Source: Massilia sp. METH4
Lineage (GTDB): Bacteria > Pseudomonadota > Gammaproteobacteria > Burkholderiales > Burkholderiaceae_D
DNA: 64,000 bases
Reading direction: 5' to 3'
Assembly (NCBI RefSeq): GCF_037094685.1
Contig: NZ_CP146614.1
Coordinates: 3,162,001-3,226,000 of the forward strand
The notes under the pieces are model-generated. The model did no database searches and was not told the DNA's origin. It saw only the letters and a list, made by a program, of their open reading frames with translations. The position numbers and the translations under genes were made by a program. Numbering within the stretch: the first letter of the stretch is position 1; each line of letters starts with the position of its first letter. This document shows, in pieces, positions 27,818-37,471 of the stretch.

Positions 27818-28450
27818 TCACTTCACATCGTTATACGCCGTCGCCCGCGAAATCCCCAGATGTGCCGCCGCGATCTCCATCGCCCTGCGCACCTCGAGAA
27901 ACCCGGCAGCCTTCAACTCCCGCATCAGCGCCCGCCGGTCCTCCGCCTTCAGCAACTGCGGCGAGGCGGCCAGCCCGGCCGCGTACTGGTCGATGCGCCG
28001 CCGGATCGCCTCGGCATTGGCCGGGTCCAGCGATTCCTGGAACGGCGCCGTGCCAGTGGCGCCGAACTGCTGCAGGGCCGCCTGCATGGAGCGGAACAGC
28101 GACATGTCCACGTTCAGGCACAGCGCGGCCACGTACTTGCCCTGCGCATCCTTGATGCCGATGGAGGTGCTCTTGGCCGGGCGTCCGTCGGCGAAGCGGT
28201 TGGCGTAGTTCGCCACGATCTGCGGGTAGTCGCTGTCGGCAATGCGCGCCAGCCCCAGCTCGGTGGCCGGATCGCCGGGCGAGCGGCCGGAGAGATTGTT
28301 GTGAATGGCCAGGATCGCCTGCTCGGGGTCGCGCAGGTCGTGCACGACCACTTCGCAGAATGGCGCGAAGGTCTGGGCCAGGCCTTGGGCGATCTGGTCC
28401 AGCTGCGCGATCAGCGGATCGTTGTCGGGTGCGGGAGTCGGTTCGGACAT
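27818..28450 (-). CDS. YheO/DauR-like transcriptional regulator (PAS_6 plus HTH_22)
   Basis: This is a cytosolic regulator of 210 residues. The N-terminal half has the YheO-like PAS pattern (FAPFCEVVVHDLRDPEQAI and later STSIGIKDAQGKYVAALCLNVD). The C-terminal half carries a DNA-binding helix-turn-helix ending AAAHLGISRATAYNDVK. Members of this family include DauR, which regulates D-arginine use; the ligand here is unknown. It lies in the middle of the pectin locus, divergent from the channel gene 41 bases away, and could sense an intermediate, but nothing in the sequence links it to sugars. Confidence 0.88.
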   Translation of the reverse strand: MSEPTPAPDNDPLIAQLDQIAQGLAQTFAPFCEVVVHDLRDPEQAILAIHNNLSGRSPGDPATELGLARIADSDYPQIVANYANRFADGRPAKSTSIGIKDAQGKYVAALCLNVDMSLFRSMQAALQQFGATGTAPFQESLDPANAEAIRRRIDQYAAGLAASPQLLKAEDRRALMRELKAAGFLEVRRAMEIAAAHLGISRATAYNDVK

Positions 28451-28491
28451 GCTGGCATTATGTCCGAAACATCAATTCTTGAGGTACTCCC

Positions 28492-29181
<690 letters not shown>

Positions 29182-29212
29182 GGGCCGCGGCGCTTGCCGG
29201 TTTCTTGCCGAT

Positions 29213-30139
29213 TCATTGCGCCGGCTTGGCCAGCGTCAGCAGGCCGCGGGCCCGCAGCCATTCCTCGGCGCGGCGCGGCCAGTAGGAGGCGTTCGCCAGC
29301 CCGTCGCGCATGCCCATGCCGTGCGAACCCTGCTCGAACAGGTACATTTCGGCCAGCACCTTGTTCTTCGTGAGCGCCTGGTAGAACAGGATGCTGTTCT
29401 CGACCGGCACGGTGGCGTCGGCCTGGGTGTGGATCAGCAGCGTGGGCGGCGTCTTTGGCGTGACCTGGTGATTGACGGACATCAGCTGCACCAGTTCCGG
29501 GGAGGGATTTTCGCCCAGCAGCGCCTTGCGCGAACCTGAGTGGGCCGCCGCGCTGTCCATGGCGATCACCGGGTACATCAACACCAGGAAATCGGGGCGG
29601 GCGCTGACCTTGTCCAGGTCCGCGCCGGTGCGGCCGGCCGGGTGGTCGAACAGCGTGCCGGCGCTCGCTGCCAGGTGGCCGCCGGCCGAGCTGCCCATCA
29701 CGCCGATGCGGTTCGGGTCGATGCCGAATTCGGCCGCGCGGGAACGGAGCAGGCGCACGGCGCGCAGCACGTCCTGCAGCGGGGCGGGGTGGCCGAATTC
29801 CTGCATGCGGTAGTTCAGTACGAAGGTCGTCACGCCCAGGGTGCTCAGCCAGTTCGCATACTGGGTGCCCTCGCGGTCGACGGACTGGCGCACGTAGCCG
29901 CCGCCCGGCGCCACGATGATCGCGGTGCCGTTCGCGCGGTCGACGGCGGGGCCAACCAGCGTGAGCGTGGGATTCGACGTGTTCTGGATAGAGCCCTTGC
30001 CGTGCTGCTCCGGCCCGATATCCTTCTTGCCTGGCACCCCTTCGGGCCACAGGGGGAGGACGGTGGGGGCAGCGGCGGAGACACAGGAAACAGCGGAGAA
30101 GGTCATGGCGAGCAGGATGGGAAGAACGAATTTCTTCAT
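29213..30139 (-). CDS. Exported alpha/beta-hydrolase, probable acetyl esterase
   Basis: This 308-residue hydrolase has an N-terminal signal sequence; the stretch FSAVSC could serve as a lipobox. The oxyanion-hole motif is APGGGYVRQS, the nucleophile elbow is GSSAGGH, a late Asp lies in HTQADATVP and the catalytic His in GSHGMGM. This arrangement is typical of polysaccharide acetylesterases (BD-FAE/Axe-like). Deacetylating RG-I or hemicellulose fits the neighbourhood. Its start lies only 15 bases from that of a truncated gene on the other strand. Confidence 0.85.
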   Translation of the reverse strand: MKKFVLPILLAMTFSAVSCVSAAAPTVLPLWPEGVPGKKDIGPEQHGKGSIQNTSNPTLTLVGPAVDRANGTAIIVAPGGGYVRQSVDREGTQYANWLSTLGVTTFVLNYRMQEFGHPAPLQDVLRAVRLLRSRAAEFGIDPNRIGVMGSSAGGHLAASAGTLFDHPAGRTGADLDKVSARPDFLVLMYPVIAMDSAAAHSGSRKALLGENPSPELVQLMSVNHQVTPKTPPTLLIHTQADATVPVENSILFYQALTKNKVLAEMYLFEQGSHGMGMRDGLANASYWPRRAEEWLRARGLLTLAKPAQ

Positions 30140-30154
30140 GAGTGTGGAAGTGTA

Positions 30155-30355
30155 ATGGTCAAAAAGATATTGTGCACGGGACTGCTGGCTTTGTGTGCAT
30201 CGGCCTCTGGCGAAAACCTGTTTGCCGCGCGGGACTTCGCGGGCTGGGAATTGCGCACCGACCCCGCCGCCGCCACAGGCGATGTATTCACGCTGCTGCC
30301 CAGCGGCGCGATCGCATCGACCGGCAAGCCGTCCGGCTTCCTGGAAAACCTGTAA
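30155..30355 (+). pseudogene. Truncated 3-keto-disaccharide hydrolase (DUF1080) gene, N-terminal fragment
   Basis: The 66-residue frame starts with a signal peptide (VKKILCTGLLALCASASG). It continues with NLFAARDFAGWELRTDP and GAIASTGKPSGFLE, which is the usual beginning of DUF1080 lectin-like glycosidases. The family normally runs to about 200 or more residues, but here the frame stops five bases before a 48-base palindrome of family B. The missing domain is not seen nearby. I infer a deletion at the repeat. Expression is doubtful. Confidence 0.65.
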
Positions 30356-30359
30356 TACC

Positions 30360-30407
30360 GTCGAGCTCGTGTCTCGTGGGGTCAGACCCCAGTGACACGA
30401 GCTCGAC
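30360..30407. repeat. Palindromic repeat, family B (GGGGTCAGACCCC core)
   Basis: Outer arms GTCGAGCTCGTGTC and GACACGAGCTCGAC form a perfect 14-bp stem. Inside lies a second palindrome, GGGGTCAGACCCC. It lies between the truncated DUF1080 gene and the end of the PL22-like gene. Confidence 0.9.
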
Positions 30408-30410
30408 AGC

Positions 30411-31754
30411 TTATTTCCGTTGCAGCCAGTCTTCCGGCACGGGCACGACGACGATGTTCATCGCCTTGCCATCGGCCGACAGCATGGCCGACTGGATGTG
30501 GATCTTCGTGCCGTCGGCGTTGAAGGTGGGGTGAGGGTGGTCGGCGGCGGTGTCCTTGTGGCCGGTGGTGAGCAGCTTCATTTCGCGCGTCTTGCGGTCG
30601 ATCAGCCATAGCGAGCGCGAAAAATCGTCGCCGACGGCGAAACGGCCGTCCGGCGAGCCGTGCACGTGCCACAGGCCGCTGCCCGAGGGCGTCTGGCCCG
30701 CGATCGTCATCTCGCGGGTGCGCAGGTTGACGATGGCCAGCCCGGTCGGCTTTTCGCGCGTGCCGGCGTCGCCCCAGGCGGCGTCCTGGCCGGGGTTGGC
30801 GCCATACACGCCCGTGGCGGGCGCGGCGACACCGCCGCCGCCATCCCTGATCTGCCGGTGGCCCATCAGCGCCATCGCCACTTCATCCTTCGTGATCACC
30901 GCCTCGTGCGTCACCCATTCGTACGGCGCTTCCGGGTACAGCGGGCGCAGCCCCGAGCCGTCCGCGCGCACGGTCCACGTGCGCTGCGGCGACTTGCCAC
31001 CCGTCTCCCAGCAGAACACGATCTCGCCCGGGTTCCACAGGTTGGCCTGGATGTGGCCGATCTGGAAACCGACCGACACCACGTGGCGGATTTCACCCGT
31101 CTTCACGTTCATGCGCGCAATGCCGTTCGGCCCGGCGCCCATCTTGCGCGGGCCGAAGTTCTCCTCGATCTTCGTGCCCGGCGCCAGGTGCCTGGAAGCC
31201 GCGTCGCGCCCGACGCGGAAGTACACCCATTCCTCGTCCGCGTCGAGGGCCATGTCGCCGCCGGCTTCCAGCTCGGCCGGCGTGACGCCGGCGATGCGTT
31301 GATAGGATGCCGCGGGCTTCATCTTGCCGGCCGCGCTGTCGCGGAACACGGCGTCCAGGTCCACTTCCACGATCTGCAGGACGCCCTTCTCGGCGGCGGG
31401 GCGCATGAAGAACAGTTTCATCGACTTTTGCGCCAGGTTCAGCATGCCTGTGTAGCCACCTTCCGTCACCTGCACCAGGTCGCCCGTGGCCTCGTTGACG
31501 GCCATCGCCTCGCCCTTCACACGGTTGGAGCGGAACACGAGCCACTTGCCGTCGGCCGTCCACTGCGGGTGCGTCGGGTAGATCTTCGAATCGCCCGCCG
31601 GCGTGCTGGTGAGGAAGGTCAGCATCGTGCCCGTGACCGGGTCCTTGACGAGCTTGCGTTCGGATGGAAAGCGCTGGCCGATGCCCGCGTGGGCGGCGGT
31701 GGTGAAGAGCAGCGCCGCGCACACGGCGGCGCGCAGCAGGGTGGAGGATGTCAT
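30411..31754 (-). CDS. Exported oligogalacturonate lyase-like protein (PL22-type propeller)
   Basis: This 447-residue exported protein has a signal peptide ending TAAHAG and a seven-bladed propeller with TolB-like repeats such as HPQWTADGKWLVFRSNR. It matches oligogalacturonate lyases in the metal-site region: THEAVI, a His pair in GLWHVHGSPDG and HPHPTFNADG. PL22 enzymes cleave short galacturonate oligomers by beta-elimination; classic members are cytosolic, whereas this one has a signal peptide. The start is the ATG at 31754, which begins the signal peptide; an ATG at 31844 would add 30 atypical residues. It diverges from the double CE12 gene. Confidence 0.78.
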   Translation of the reverse strand: MTSSTLLRAAVCAALLFTTAAHAGIGQRFPSERKLVKDPVTGTMLTFLTSTPAGDSKIYPTHPQWTADGKWLVFRSNRVKGEAMAVNEATGDLVQVTEGGYTGMLNLAQKSMKLFFMRPAAEKGVLQIVEVDLDAVFRDSAAGKMKPAASYQRIAGVTPAELEAGGDMALDADEEWVYFRVGRDAASRHLAPGTKIEENFGPRKMGAGPNGIARMNVKTGEIRHVVSVGFQIGHIQANLWNPGEIVFCWETGGKSPQRTWTVRADGSGLRPLYPEAPYEWVTHEAVITKDEVAMALMGHRQIRDGGGGVAAPATGVYGANPGQDAAWGDAGTREKPTGLAIVNLRTREMTIAGQTPSGSGLWHVHGSPDGRFAVGDDFSRSLWLIDRKTREMKLLTTGHKDTAADHPHPTFNADGTKIHIQSAMLSADGKAMNIVVVPVPEDWLQRK

Positions 31755-31887
31755 TGTATGTGCCCCGGGTGGAAAGGGCCGATTGTGCGCCCGATCCCGC
31801 ATCGTTTCCCACGATGCTTCACTCATCTTGCTGAGCATTTGCAAGCCGCCGCCGGCTTCGTGAAAAGCGCTGAACTAGAATGAACCC

Positions 31888-33567
31888 ATGAAACGATACC
31901 TGCAATCCCTCTTCCTTTTCCTTCTCTTGCACGCCGCCGCCCACGCCCAGGCACCCCTGCCGGCGGCCGTGAACACCGACCCGGCCAGGGCCAAGGTCGC
32001 GCTGCCGGAGCCGGCCAACCCGGCGCTGCCCTCGCTGATCCTGATCGGCGACTCCACGGTGCGCAACGGCCACGACGACGGCCAGGGCAAGGGCCCGGCC
32101 GGCCAGTGGGGCTGGGGCAATCCGATCGCCGGCTACTTCGATGCGGCCAGGATCAATGTCGTCAACCGCGCCGTCGGCGGTCTGTCGAGCCGGACTTACG
32201 TCACCAGCGGCCACTGGGAACGCACGCTGGCGCTGGTCAGGAAGGGCGATGTCGTGATGATGCAGTTCGGGCACAACGATGCCAGCGCCATCAACGACAC
32301 CAGCCGCGCGCGCGGCACGATCCGCGGCACCGGCAACGAGACCGAGGAAATCGACAACCTGTTGACCGGCAAGCGCGAAACAGTGCACAGCTACGGCTGG
32401 TATCTGGCCGATTACGTGAAGCAGATCCGCGCGAAAGGCGCCACTCCGGTGATCGTGTCGCTCATCCCTCGCAAGCGCTGGGACGACGCTGGCAAGATCC
32501 GCCGCAACGCGGACGACTATGCCGGCTGGGCGAAGGAAGTGGCGCGCCGGGACGGCGTCGCCTTCATCAACCTCAATGAACTGGCCGCGCGCCGATACGA
32601 CCAGATGGGGCGCGACGAGGTAACGAAGCTGTTCCCGCTGGTGACGCCCGACGAGACCGTGCACACCAACTGGGCCGGTGCCGACCTGAATGCGCGGATC
32701 GTCGTCGGTGGCATCAAGGCGCTGGGCCTCCAGCCGCTGGTAGGCGCCTTGAACGAACGCGGCAAGGCAATTGCCGCGAACGAAGATGAACGCCCCGTCG
32801 TCGATGCGCGCACGGTGAAGGCCGAGCACGCCGCGAATCCTGCGCTGCCCACGCTGCACCTGGTCGGCGACTCCACCGTGAAGAGCGGCGGCGCGAGCGG
32901 CCATATCGGCTGGGGCGAGCGCATTGCGCCGTACTTCGACACCGCCAGGGTCAACGTCGTCAACCACGCCGTCGGCGGCCGCAGCAGCCGCACGTTCTAC
33001 ACCGAGGGTCGCTGGCAACGCGTGCTCGACCAATTGAAGGCGGGCGACGTGGTGCTGATCCAGTTCGGCCACAACGACGGCGGCAAGATCGGCGACCCTG
33101 CCATGAAGGGCCGCGCCTCCGGCCCCGGCACCGGGCCGGAAACGGTGGAGGACAGGAAGGCGGACGGCACGGTGGAGCAGGTGCACACCTTCGGCTGGTA
33201 CATGGCCCGCTACGTGCAGGATGCGAAGGGGAAGGGCGCCACGGTGGTGGTGCTGTCGCCTGTGCCGCACCGCGACGCGTGGGAAGGCCGGCGCGACTTC
33301 GAGAACTTCGCACAGTGGGACCGCGAAGTGGCGCAGCAGCACGGCGCGCTGTTTGCCGACCTGACGATGGTGGTCACCGAGGGATATCGCCGGGTCGGCG
33401 CGGGCGTCGTTGATACCTTCTTCAGCGATGCGCGCACGCATACGAACGAGGCGGGCGCCGCATTCAATGCGCAGCGGGTGGTGGCGGCATTGCGGGACTT
33501 GCCGGGTGAGGTGGTGGAGAAGTGGTTGTCGGCGCGGGGCCGGCAGGTTGCGGCCGCAAATCAGTAG
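31888..33567 (+). CDS. Exported rhamnogalacturonan acetylesterase with two tandem CE12 domains
   Basis: This 559-residue exported SGNH hydrolase has two copies of the CE12 module. Module 1 (about residues 45-285) has LIGDSTVRNG, the GGLSSRTY block, QFGHNDAS and DETVHTNWAGADLNA. Module 2 (about 310-545) has LVGDSTVKSG, GGRSSRTF, QFGHNDGG and ARTHTNEAGAAFNA. The catalytic Ser, the Asn of GHND and the terminal His are present in both. Such enzymes remove acetyl groups from galacturonate of RG-I, which exposes the backbone to PL11 and GH105. Most family members have one domain, so the fusion is notable. Confidence 0.9.
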   Translation: MKRYLQSLFLFLLLHAAAHAQAPLPAAVNTDPARAKVALPEPANPALPSLILIGDSTVRNGHDDGQGKGPAGQWGWGNPIAGYFDAARINVVNRAVGGLSSRTYVTSGHWERTLALVRKGDVVMMQFGHNDASAINDTSRARGTIRGTGNETEEIDNLLTGKRETVHSYGWYLADYVKQIRAKGATPVIVSLIPRKRWDDAGKIRRNADDYAGWAKEVARRDGVAFINLNELAARRYDQMGRDEVTKLFPLVTPDETVHTNWAGADLNARIVVGGIKALGLQPLVGALNERGKAIAANEDERPVVDARTVKAEHAANPALPTLHLVGDSTVKSGGASGHIGWGERIAPYFDTARVNVVNHAVGGRSSRTFYTEGRWQRVLDQLKAGDVVLIQFGHNDGGKIGDPAMKGRASGPGTGPETVEDRKADGTVEQVHTFGWYMARYVQDAKGKGATVVVLSPVPHRDAWEGRRDFENFAQWDREVAQQHGALFADLTMVVTEGYRRVGAGVVDTFFSDARTHTNEAGAAFNAQRVVAALRDLPGEVVEKWLSARGRQVAAANQ

Positions 33568-33579
33568 CGTACGCGGTTC

Positions 33580-33708
33580 GGTGTCAGACACCTTTTCCCG
33601 ACGGGAAAAGGTGTCTGACACCGGTTTTCCTGGAGCCTGGTTGCGAGCGCATGGGAAAACCGGTGTCGTACACCTTTCCGGGCAGGGCCCGCAAAGGTGT
33701 ACGACACC
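33580..33708. repeat. Composite palindromic repeat, family A (two hairpins)
   Basis: Hairpin 1 (33580-33622) is a perfect stem starting GGTGTCAGACACC. The spacer GGTTTTC...GAAAACC closely resembles the spacer at 24451. Hairpin 2 (33662-33708) begins GGTGTCGTACACC and has a looser centre. It lies between the convergent CE12 and PL11 genes. Confidence 0.88.
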
Positions 33709-33735
33709 AGCGGCTCGATGGCCGCGGGTGACGGA

Positions 33736-35703
33736 CTATTTCGGCATGCCTTCGCCGATGTAGTACGAAGGCCACGGCGGCTGGTTATACGCCGTGTTCT
33801 GCCACGCGATGGCGGCGCGGTACTGCGGGTCGTGCATCAGCGTGGTCAGCTTGTGCGCGGTCGGGATGGCCGTCGAGTAGATGCGCAGGCTGTTGTTGTC
33901 CGCCGCGCGCCAGATGACTTCCTCGCGCCAGTCGCCGAACACGTCCGCCGACAGGGCGGGGTTGGACTTGGTGCCGTTGTTCGATGCGGTGCCTTCGGCA
34001 TCGAGCAGCACGTCCGACTTGTTCGTCTGCCAGTTCCACTTGTAGATGCTCGTGCCGTCCAGCAGCTCGCGCTGCAGGTCGCCGTCCCACCACATCATGA
34101 AATTCACCTGCCGCGGGTGCACGGGGGCGATCACATTGCCGCGCGCATCGAACAGGTTCGGCGATGCGGATGACCAGGTCTCGGCACCCGGATGGCGCGG
34201 ATCGATGTCGCCGGCCGCGCCGCGGCCTGTGTCCTTGGTCGCGGGTGTGGACCACAGTACCTCGCCGGTGTGCGCGTCGATCATCGCGGCGCCACGGTTG
34301 CCTGCCATCGCCATGTTCTCGTGCACGCCCCATTTCTCCAGGCCGGGGCGGGTGGGGTCGAGGTCCGCGACGTGCATCGCATCGCCATGGCCCATGCCGG
34401 TGGTCCACAAGGGCTTGCCGTCGTCGTCCAGCGCCATCGCGCCGTACAGGATTTCGTGCCGGCCGTCGCCATCCAGGTCGGCCACGCCGAGCTGGTGATT
34501 GCCTTGGCCCGAGTACCCCCTCGGCACGCCCGCGCTTTCCGAATCGAAGTACCAGCGCTGCTTGAGCTTGCCGCCGGCGAAATCGACGGCGGCGATGGTG
34601 GTGCGCGCATAGTAGCCGCGCGCGAAGATGGCGCTCGGATGCCGGCCGCCGAGCCAGGCGGTGCCGGCCAGGTAGCGGTCGGACCGGTTGGCGTACGCGT
34701 CGCCCCAGCGCGCCTTCAGTTCGTCGCCGCCCGGGTTGTCGCCGGTCTCGCCGCGTTTCGACGGGTAGGGAATCGTGTCCAGCACGCGGCCGGTGGCGCC
34801 CTCGAACACGGAAAGGTATTCCGGCCCCTTCAGGATGCGCCCCGCCAGGCCGGCCATCAGCTTGCCGTCCGCCGTCTGGCGCGAGCCGGTGCGGTCCGTC
34901 TGCTCGATCTCGCCGCTGCCGCTGACCCAGTTCGCGCCCGCGTCGCCGATGACCTTGCCCGTCCCATCGCGCGTGCCGTCGGCCGTCTTGACGATCATCT
35001 CGGCCTTGCCATCGCCATCGTAGTCGGCCACCTGGAATTGCGTGTAGTGCGCGCCGGCGCGGATGTTCGGGCCCAGGTTCACGCGCCACAGCAGCCTGCC
35101 GTCGAGGCGGTAGGCGTCGAGCAGCACGTTGCCGGTGAAGCCCGCGCAGCAGTTGTCCTTCGACTCGCTGGGGTCCCATTTCAGCACGATCTCGTACTGG
35201 CCATCGCCATCGAGGTCCGCTACCGACGCGTCGTTGGCGCTGTACGTGTACTCCTTGCCATCGGCCGTCCTGCCGCCCGCCGGCCGTTGCAGCGGCACGG
35301 TGAGGAAGCCGTCGATGGCGAGCGCCTTGCTGGCCGCGCCTTCCACGCCATTGACCACCTCGCGCACCTCGTAGCTGCCGCCGCCCGTGGTGTCGTTGAA
35401 ATTGGTCGACGTGGCGATCGGCTCGCCGTTCAGTTTCCTGCCGTCGCGGTAGACGTTGAACGCCAGGCCGGGTGCGTCGGTGGCCAGGGCGCGCCAGCTC
35501 ACCAGCGTGCCTGCCTTGCCGCGCACGGCGATGGCGCCGCGGTCCAGTTTTTCCAGCGCCATCGCGGTCTTCGCCGGTACCATCGCGCTGGCGATCGTGG
35601 CCGTCCCGCCAGGCGGTGCCATGTTCGCCGTGGCCGCCGTGCCGCAAGCGGCCAGCACCGCCGCCGCGACGGCGGCCGCGCACAGCGTCATCGTTGTCTT
35701 CAC
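33736..35703 (-). CDS. Rhamnogalacturonan lyase, PL11 family (YesW/YesX-like), lipoprotein
   Basis: This 655-residue lyase cleaves the RG-I backbone between rhamnose and galacturonate by beta-elimination. The N-terminus ends in a lipobox (AAVLAAC), so the enzyme may be anchored to a membrane. A beta-sandwich (about residues 50-135) precedes an eight-bladed propeller with calcium-binding repeats DLDGDGQYE, DYDGDGKAE and DLDGDGRHE, and the family motif GNHQLGVADL. The C-terminus ends with the conserved QPPWPSYYIGEGMP. It lies 86 bases behind the GH105 gene on the same strand, and the pair is a natural lyase-hydrolase set. Confidence 0.93.
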   Translation of the reverse strand: MKTTMTLCAAAVAAAVLAACGTAATANMAPPGGTATIASAMVPAKTAMALEKLDRGAIAVRGKAGTLVSWRALATDAPGLAFNVYRDGRKLNGEPIATSTNFNDTTGGGSYEVREVVNGVEGAASKALAIDGFLTVPLQRPAGGRTADGKEYTYSANDASVADLDGDGQYEIVLKWDPSESKDNCCAGFTGNVLLDAYRLDGRLLWRVNLGPNIRAGAHYTQFQVADYDGDGKAEMIVKTADGTRDGTGKVIGDAGANWVSGSGEIEQTDRTGSRQTADGKLMAGLAGRILKGPEYLSVFEGATGRVLDTIPYPSKRGETGDNPGGDELKARWGDAYANRSDRYLAGTAWLGGRHPSAIFARGYYARTTIAAVDFAGGKLKQRWYFDSESAGVPRGYSGQGNHQLGVADLDGDGRHEILYGAMALDDDGKPLWTTGMGHGDAMHVADLDPTRPGLEKWGVHENMAMAGNRGAAMIDAHTGEVLWSTPATKDTGRGAAGDIDPRHPGAETWSSASPNLFDARGNVIAPVHPRQVNFMMWWDGDLQRELLDGTSIYKWNWQTNKSDVLLDAEGTASNNGTKSNPALSADVFGDWREEVIWRAADNNSLRIYSTAIPTAHKLTTLMHDPQYRAAIAWQNTAYNQPPWPSYYIGEGMPK

Positions 35704-35789
35704 TCTCGTTCTCTCCTGCTGTGGAAATGAAAACGGCCGCGGCCCCGGAAGTGGGAGCGCAGCCGCCGTATCGCCTTGCGACGAAGCGT

Positions 35790-37214
35790 TTAACGCTGGC
35801 CCTGGTACATGAAGCCGCTGTCGTTCAGGCCGAACTTGTATTTCCTGTTCATCTCGATGATCTCGGCGCCGGCCAGCAGCAGCGGGCCATAGCCGTGCGC
35901 GGCGCGGGTACTGGTGGGGCGGTAGTAGTAGAACGCCGGGTCGAACGCCATGCCGGTGCCCACGCAGATGCCTTCGATCTCGCCCTTCGCGTTCACCTTC
36001 GACGCCACCGCATTCCAGGCCAGGTTGGCCATCGGGCCGTACATTTCCTTGTCCAGGTACCCGCGGTTGACGGCGCGCGCGATCGCATACGTGTAGATCG
36101 CCGTGGCCGACGTCTCCAGGTAGGAATCGTTACGGTCGATCAGCTGGTGCCACAGGCCGTCCTTGTGCTGGTACTTCGCCAGGCCCCTGGCGTGGGCGCG
36201 CAGCTGGTCTTCCACCTGCTTGTAGCCCCTGTGGTTCTTCGGCAGCACTTCCAGCACCTCGACCATGGCCATGATGGCCCAGCCGTTGGCGCGCGCCCAG
36301 TGCAGTTCCGGGTGGTCGCGCAGGCCTTCCACGTAGCCGTGCATGTAGATGCCCAGCTGCGGGTTGAACATCCGCTTCGAGAACTGCACCACCTGCCTCA
36401 CCGCGTCGTCGTAGTACTTCGCGTTGCCCGTGTCCTTGCCCAGCAGGGCGATGGTGGGCACGCCCATGAACATGTCGTCCAGCCACAGCGTGTTGGTCAG
36501 CGGGCGCTGCTTGTTGCCGCCCTTGCCATCGGGGCCGCCGCGCGCCAGCGTGCCGTCCGGCAGGCGGTACTCCTTCTCGGTGACGAACTTGCCGCAGACG
36601 TCGACCAGCTGGCCATAGTTCACCTTCGAGCCCATCTGCTTGGCCTTCAGGAAGCTCATGCACAGCGCGCCGGCATCGTCCAGCGCGTGCGGGTTCAGGA
36701 AGCTCTTGATCGGCGCCTGCGCGTTCGCCGGATCGGCCTTCACTGCCGGCAGGTACAGGCGCGTGAGGTCGGCCAGCAGCTGGTGGCGCTTGATCGTGTA
36801 ATCCGTGTAGCGCTTGTCGCCCGTGGCGGCGCCGGCGGCCAGCATGCCGGCGTATGTCACGCCCCATTCATAGCTCGTGAGGCGGAAGTCGCCGGGTTTC
36901 AGCACCGCGTCGGGATCGGCCTTGTCCAGCTTCGCGATCGGCGCGTGGGTGGTCTTGTTGATCAACTCCGCCGGCGTGGTGGCGTCGAGGTAGTTGAACA
37001 CGCGGTCCATCACGGCCTTCACTTCGGCCGCCTCCATGGCGCGGTAGGGATTCGGGTATTTGACTTCGAGCGCGTGCAGCATCGCATCGGCTGCGGCGGG
37101 GCCCTTTTCCTGCGGGGGCGGGGCTTCCTGCGCGGCGAGGTGCAGGGAAGTACAGGCGAGCAGCGTGCCGATCAACAGCCGGCCAGCCTTCATTTTGAAC
37201 TGGGTCTTCTTCAC
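35790..37214 (-). CDS. GH105 family unsaturated glucuronyl/rhamnogalacturonyl hydrolase, exported
   Basis: This second GH105-like protein has 474 residues and a signal peptide ending SLHLAAQ. It has the (alpha/alpha)6-barrel motifs NTLWLDDMFMGVP, with the catalytic Asp, and ELHWARANGWAIMAM, followed by DRNDSYLETSATA. It shares little beyond these motifs with the copy at 26003, so the two probably prefer different linkages or side-chain patterns. It lies upstream of PL11 and downstream of the receptor on the same strand, consistent with one transcription unit. Confidence 0.9.
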   Translation of the reverse strand: MKKTQFKMKAGRLLIGTLLACTSLHLAAQEAPPPQEKGPAAADAMLHALEVKYPNPYRAMEAAEVKAVMDRVFNYLDATTPAELINKTTHAPIAKLDKADPDAVLKPGDFRLTSYEWGVTYAGMLAAGAATGDKRYTDYTIKRHQLLADLTRLYLPAVKADPANAQAPIKSFLNPHALDDAGALCMSFLKAKQMGSKVNYGQLVDVCGKFVTEKEYRLPDGTLARGGPDGKGGNKQRPLTNTLWLDDMFMGVPTIALLGKDTGNAKYYDDAVRQVVQFSKRMFNPQLGIYMHGYVEGLRDHPELHWARANGWAIMAMVEVLEVLPKNHRGYKQVEDQLRAHARGLAKYQHKDGLWHQLIDRNDSYLETSATAIYTYAIARAVNRGYLDKEMYGPMANLAWNAVASKVNAKGEIEGICVGTGMAFDPAFYYYRPTSTRAAHGYGPLLLAGAEIIEMNRKYKFGLNDSGFMYQGQR

Positions 37215-37409
37215 TTGAACAATCGTCTCCGAGGTTGAAAAGGGCCGCGCTTGTGTGTCGCGCTTTGATTCTCAGGCACAGTAGCGGATTAGCTGTTCAG
37301 GTGCAATGCGGTGAGCGCGCAAGGGGGCTTTTGCTCGCATTGTTGATTGGAGAGGGGAAGAGGCGGGCGTTTGGCGTGCTGGCCGAGGTGGCGAGCGCAA
37401 ACGAAAACC

Positions 37410-37452
37410 GGTGTCAGGCACCATTTTTCGGAGAAAAATGGTGCCTGACACC
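37410..37452. repeat. Palindromic repeat, family A (single hairpin)
   Basis: A perfect 20-bp stem begins GGTGTCAGGCACC with loop GGA. It is preceded by CGAAAACC, a relic of the spacer seen in the paired copies. The second hairpin of the composite unit is absent. It lies just past the end of the receptor gene. Confidence 0.88.
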
Positions 37453-37471
37453 AAGGGCATCGCGGCGGCGC

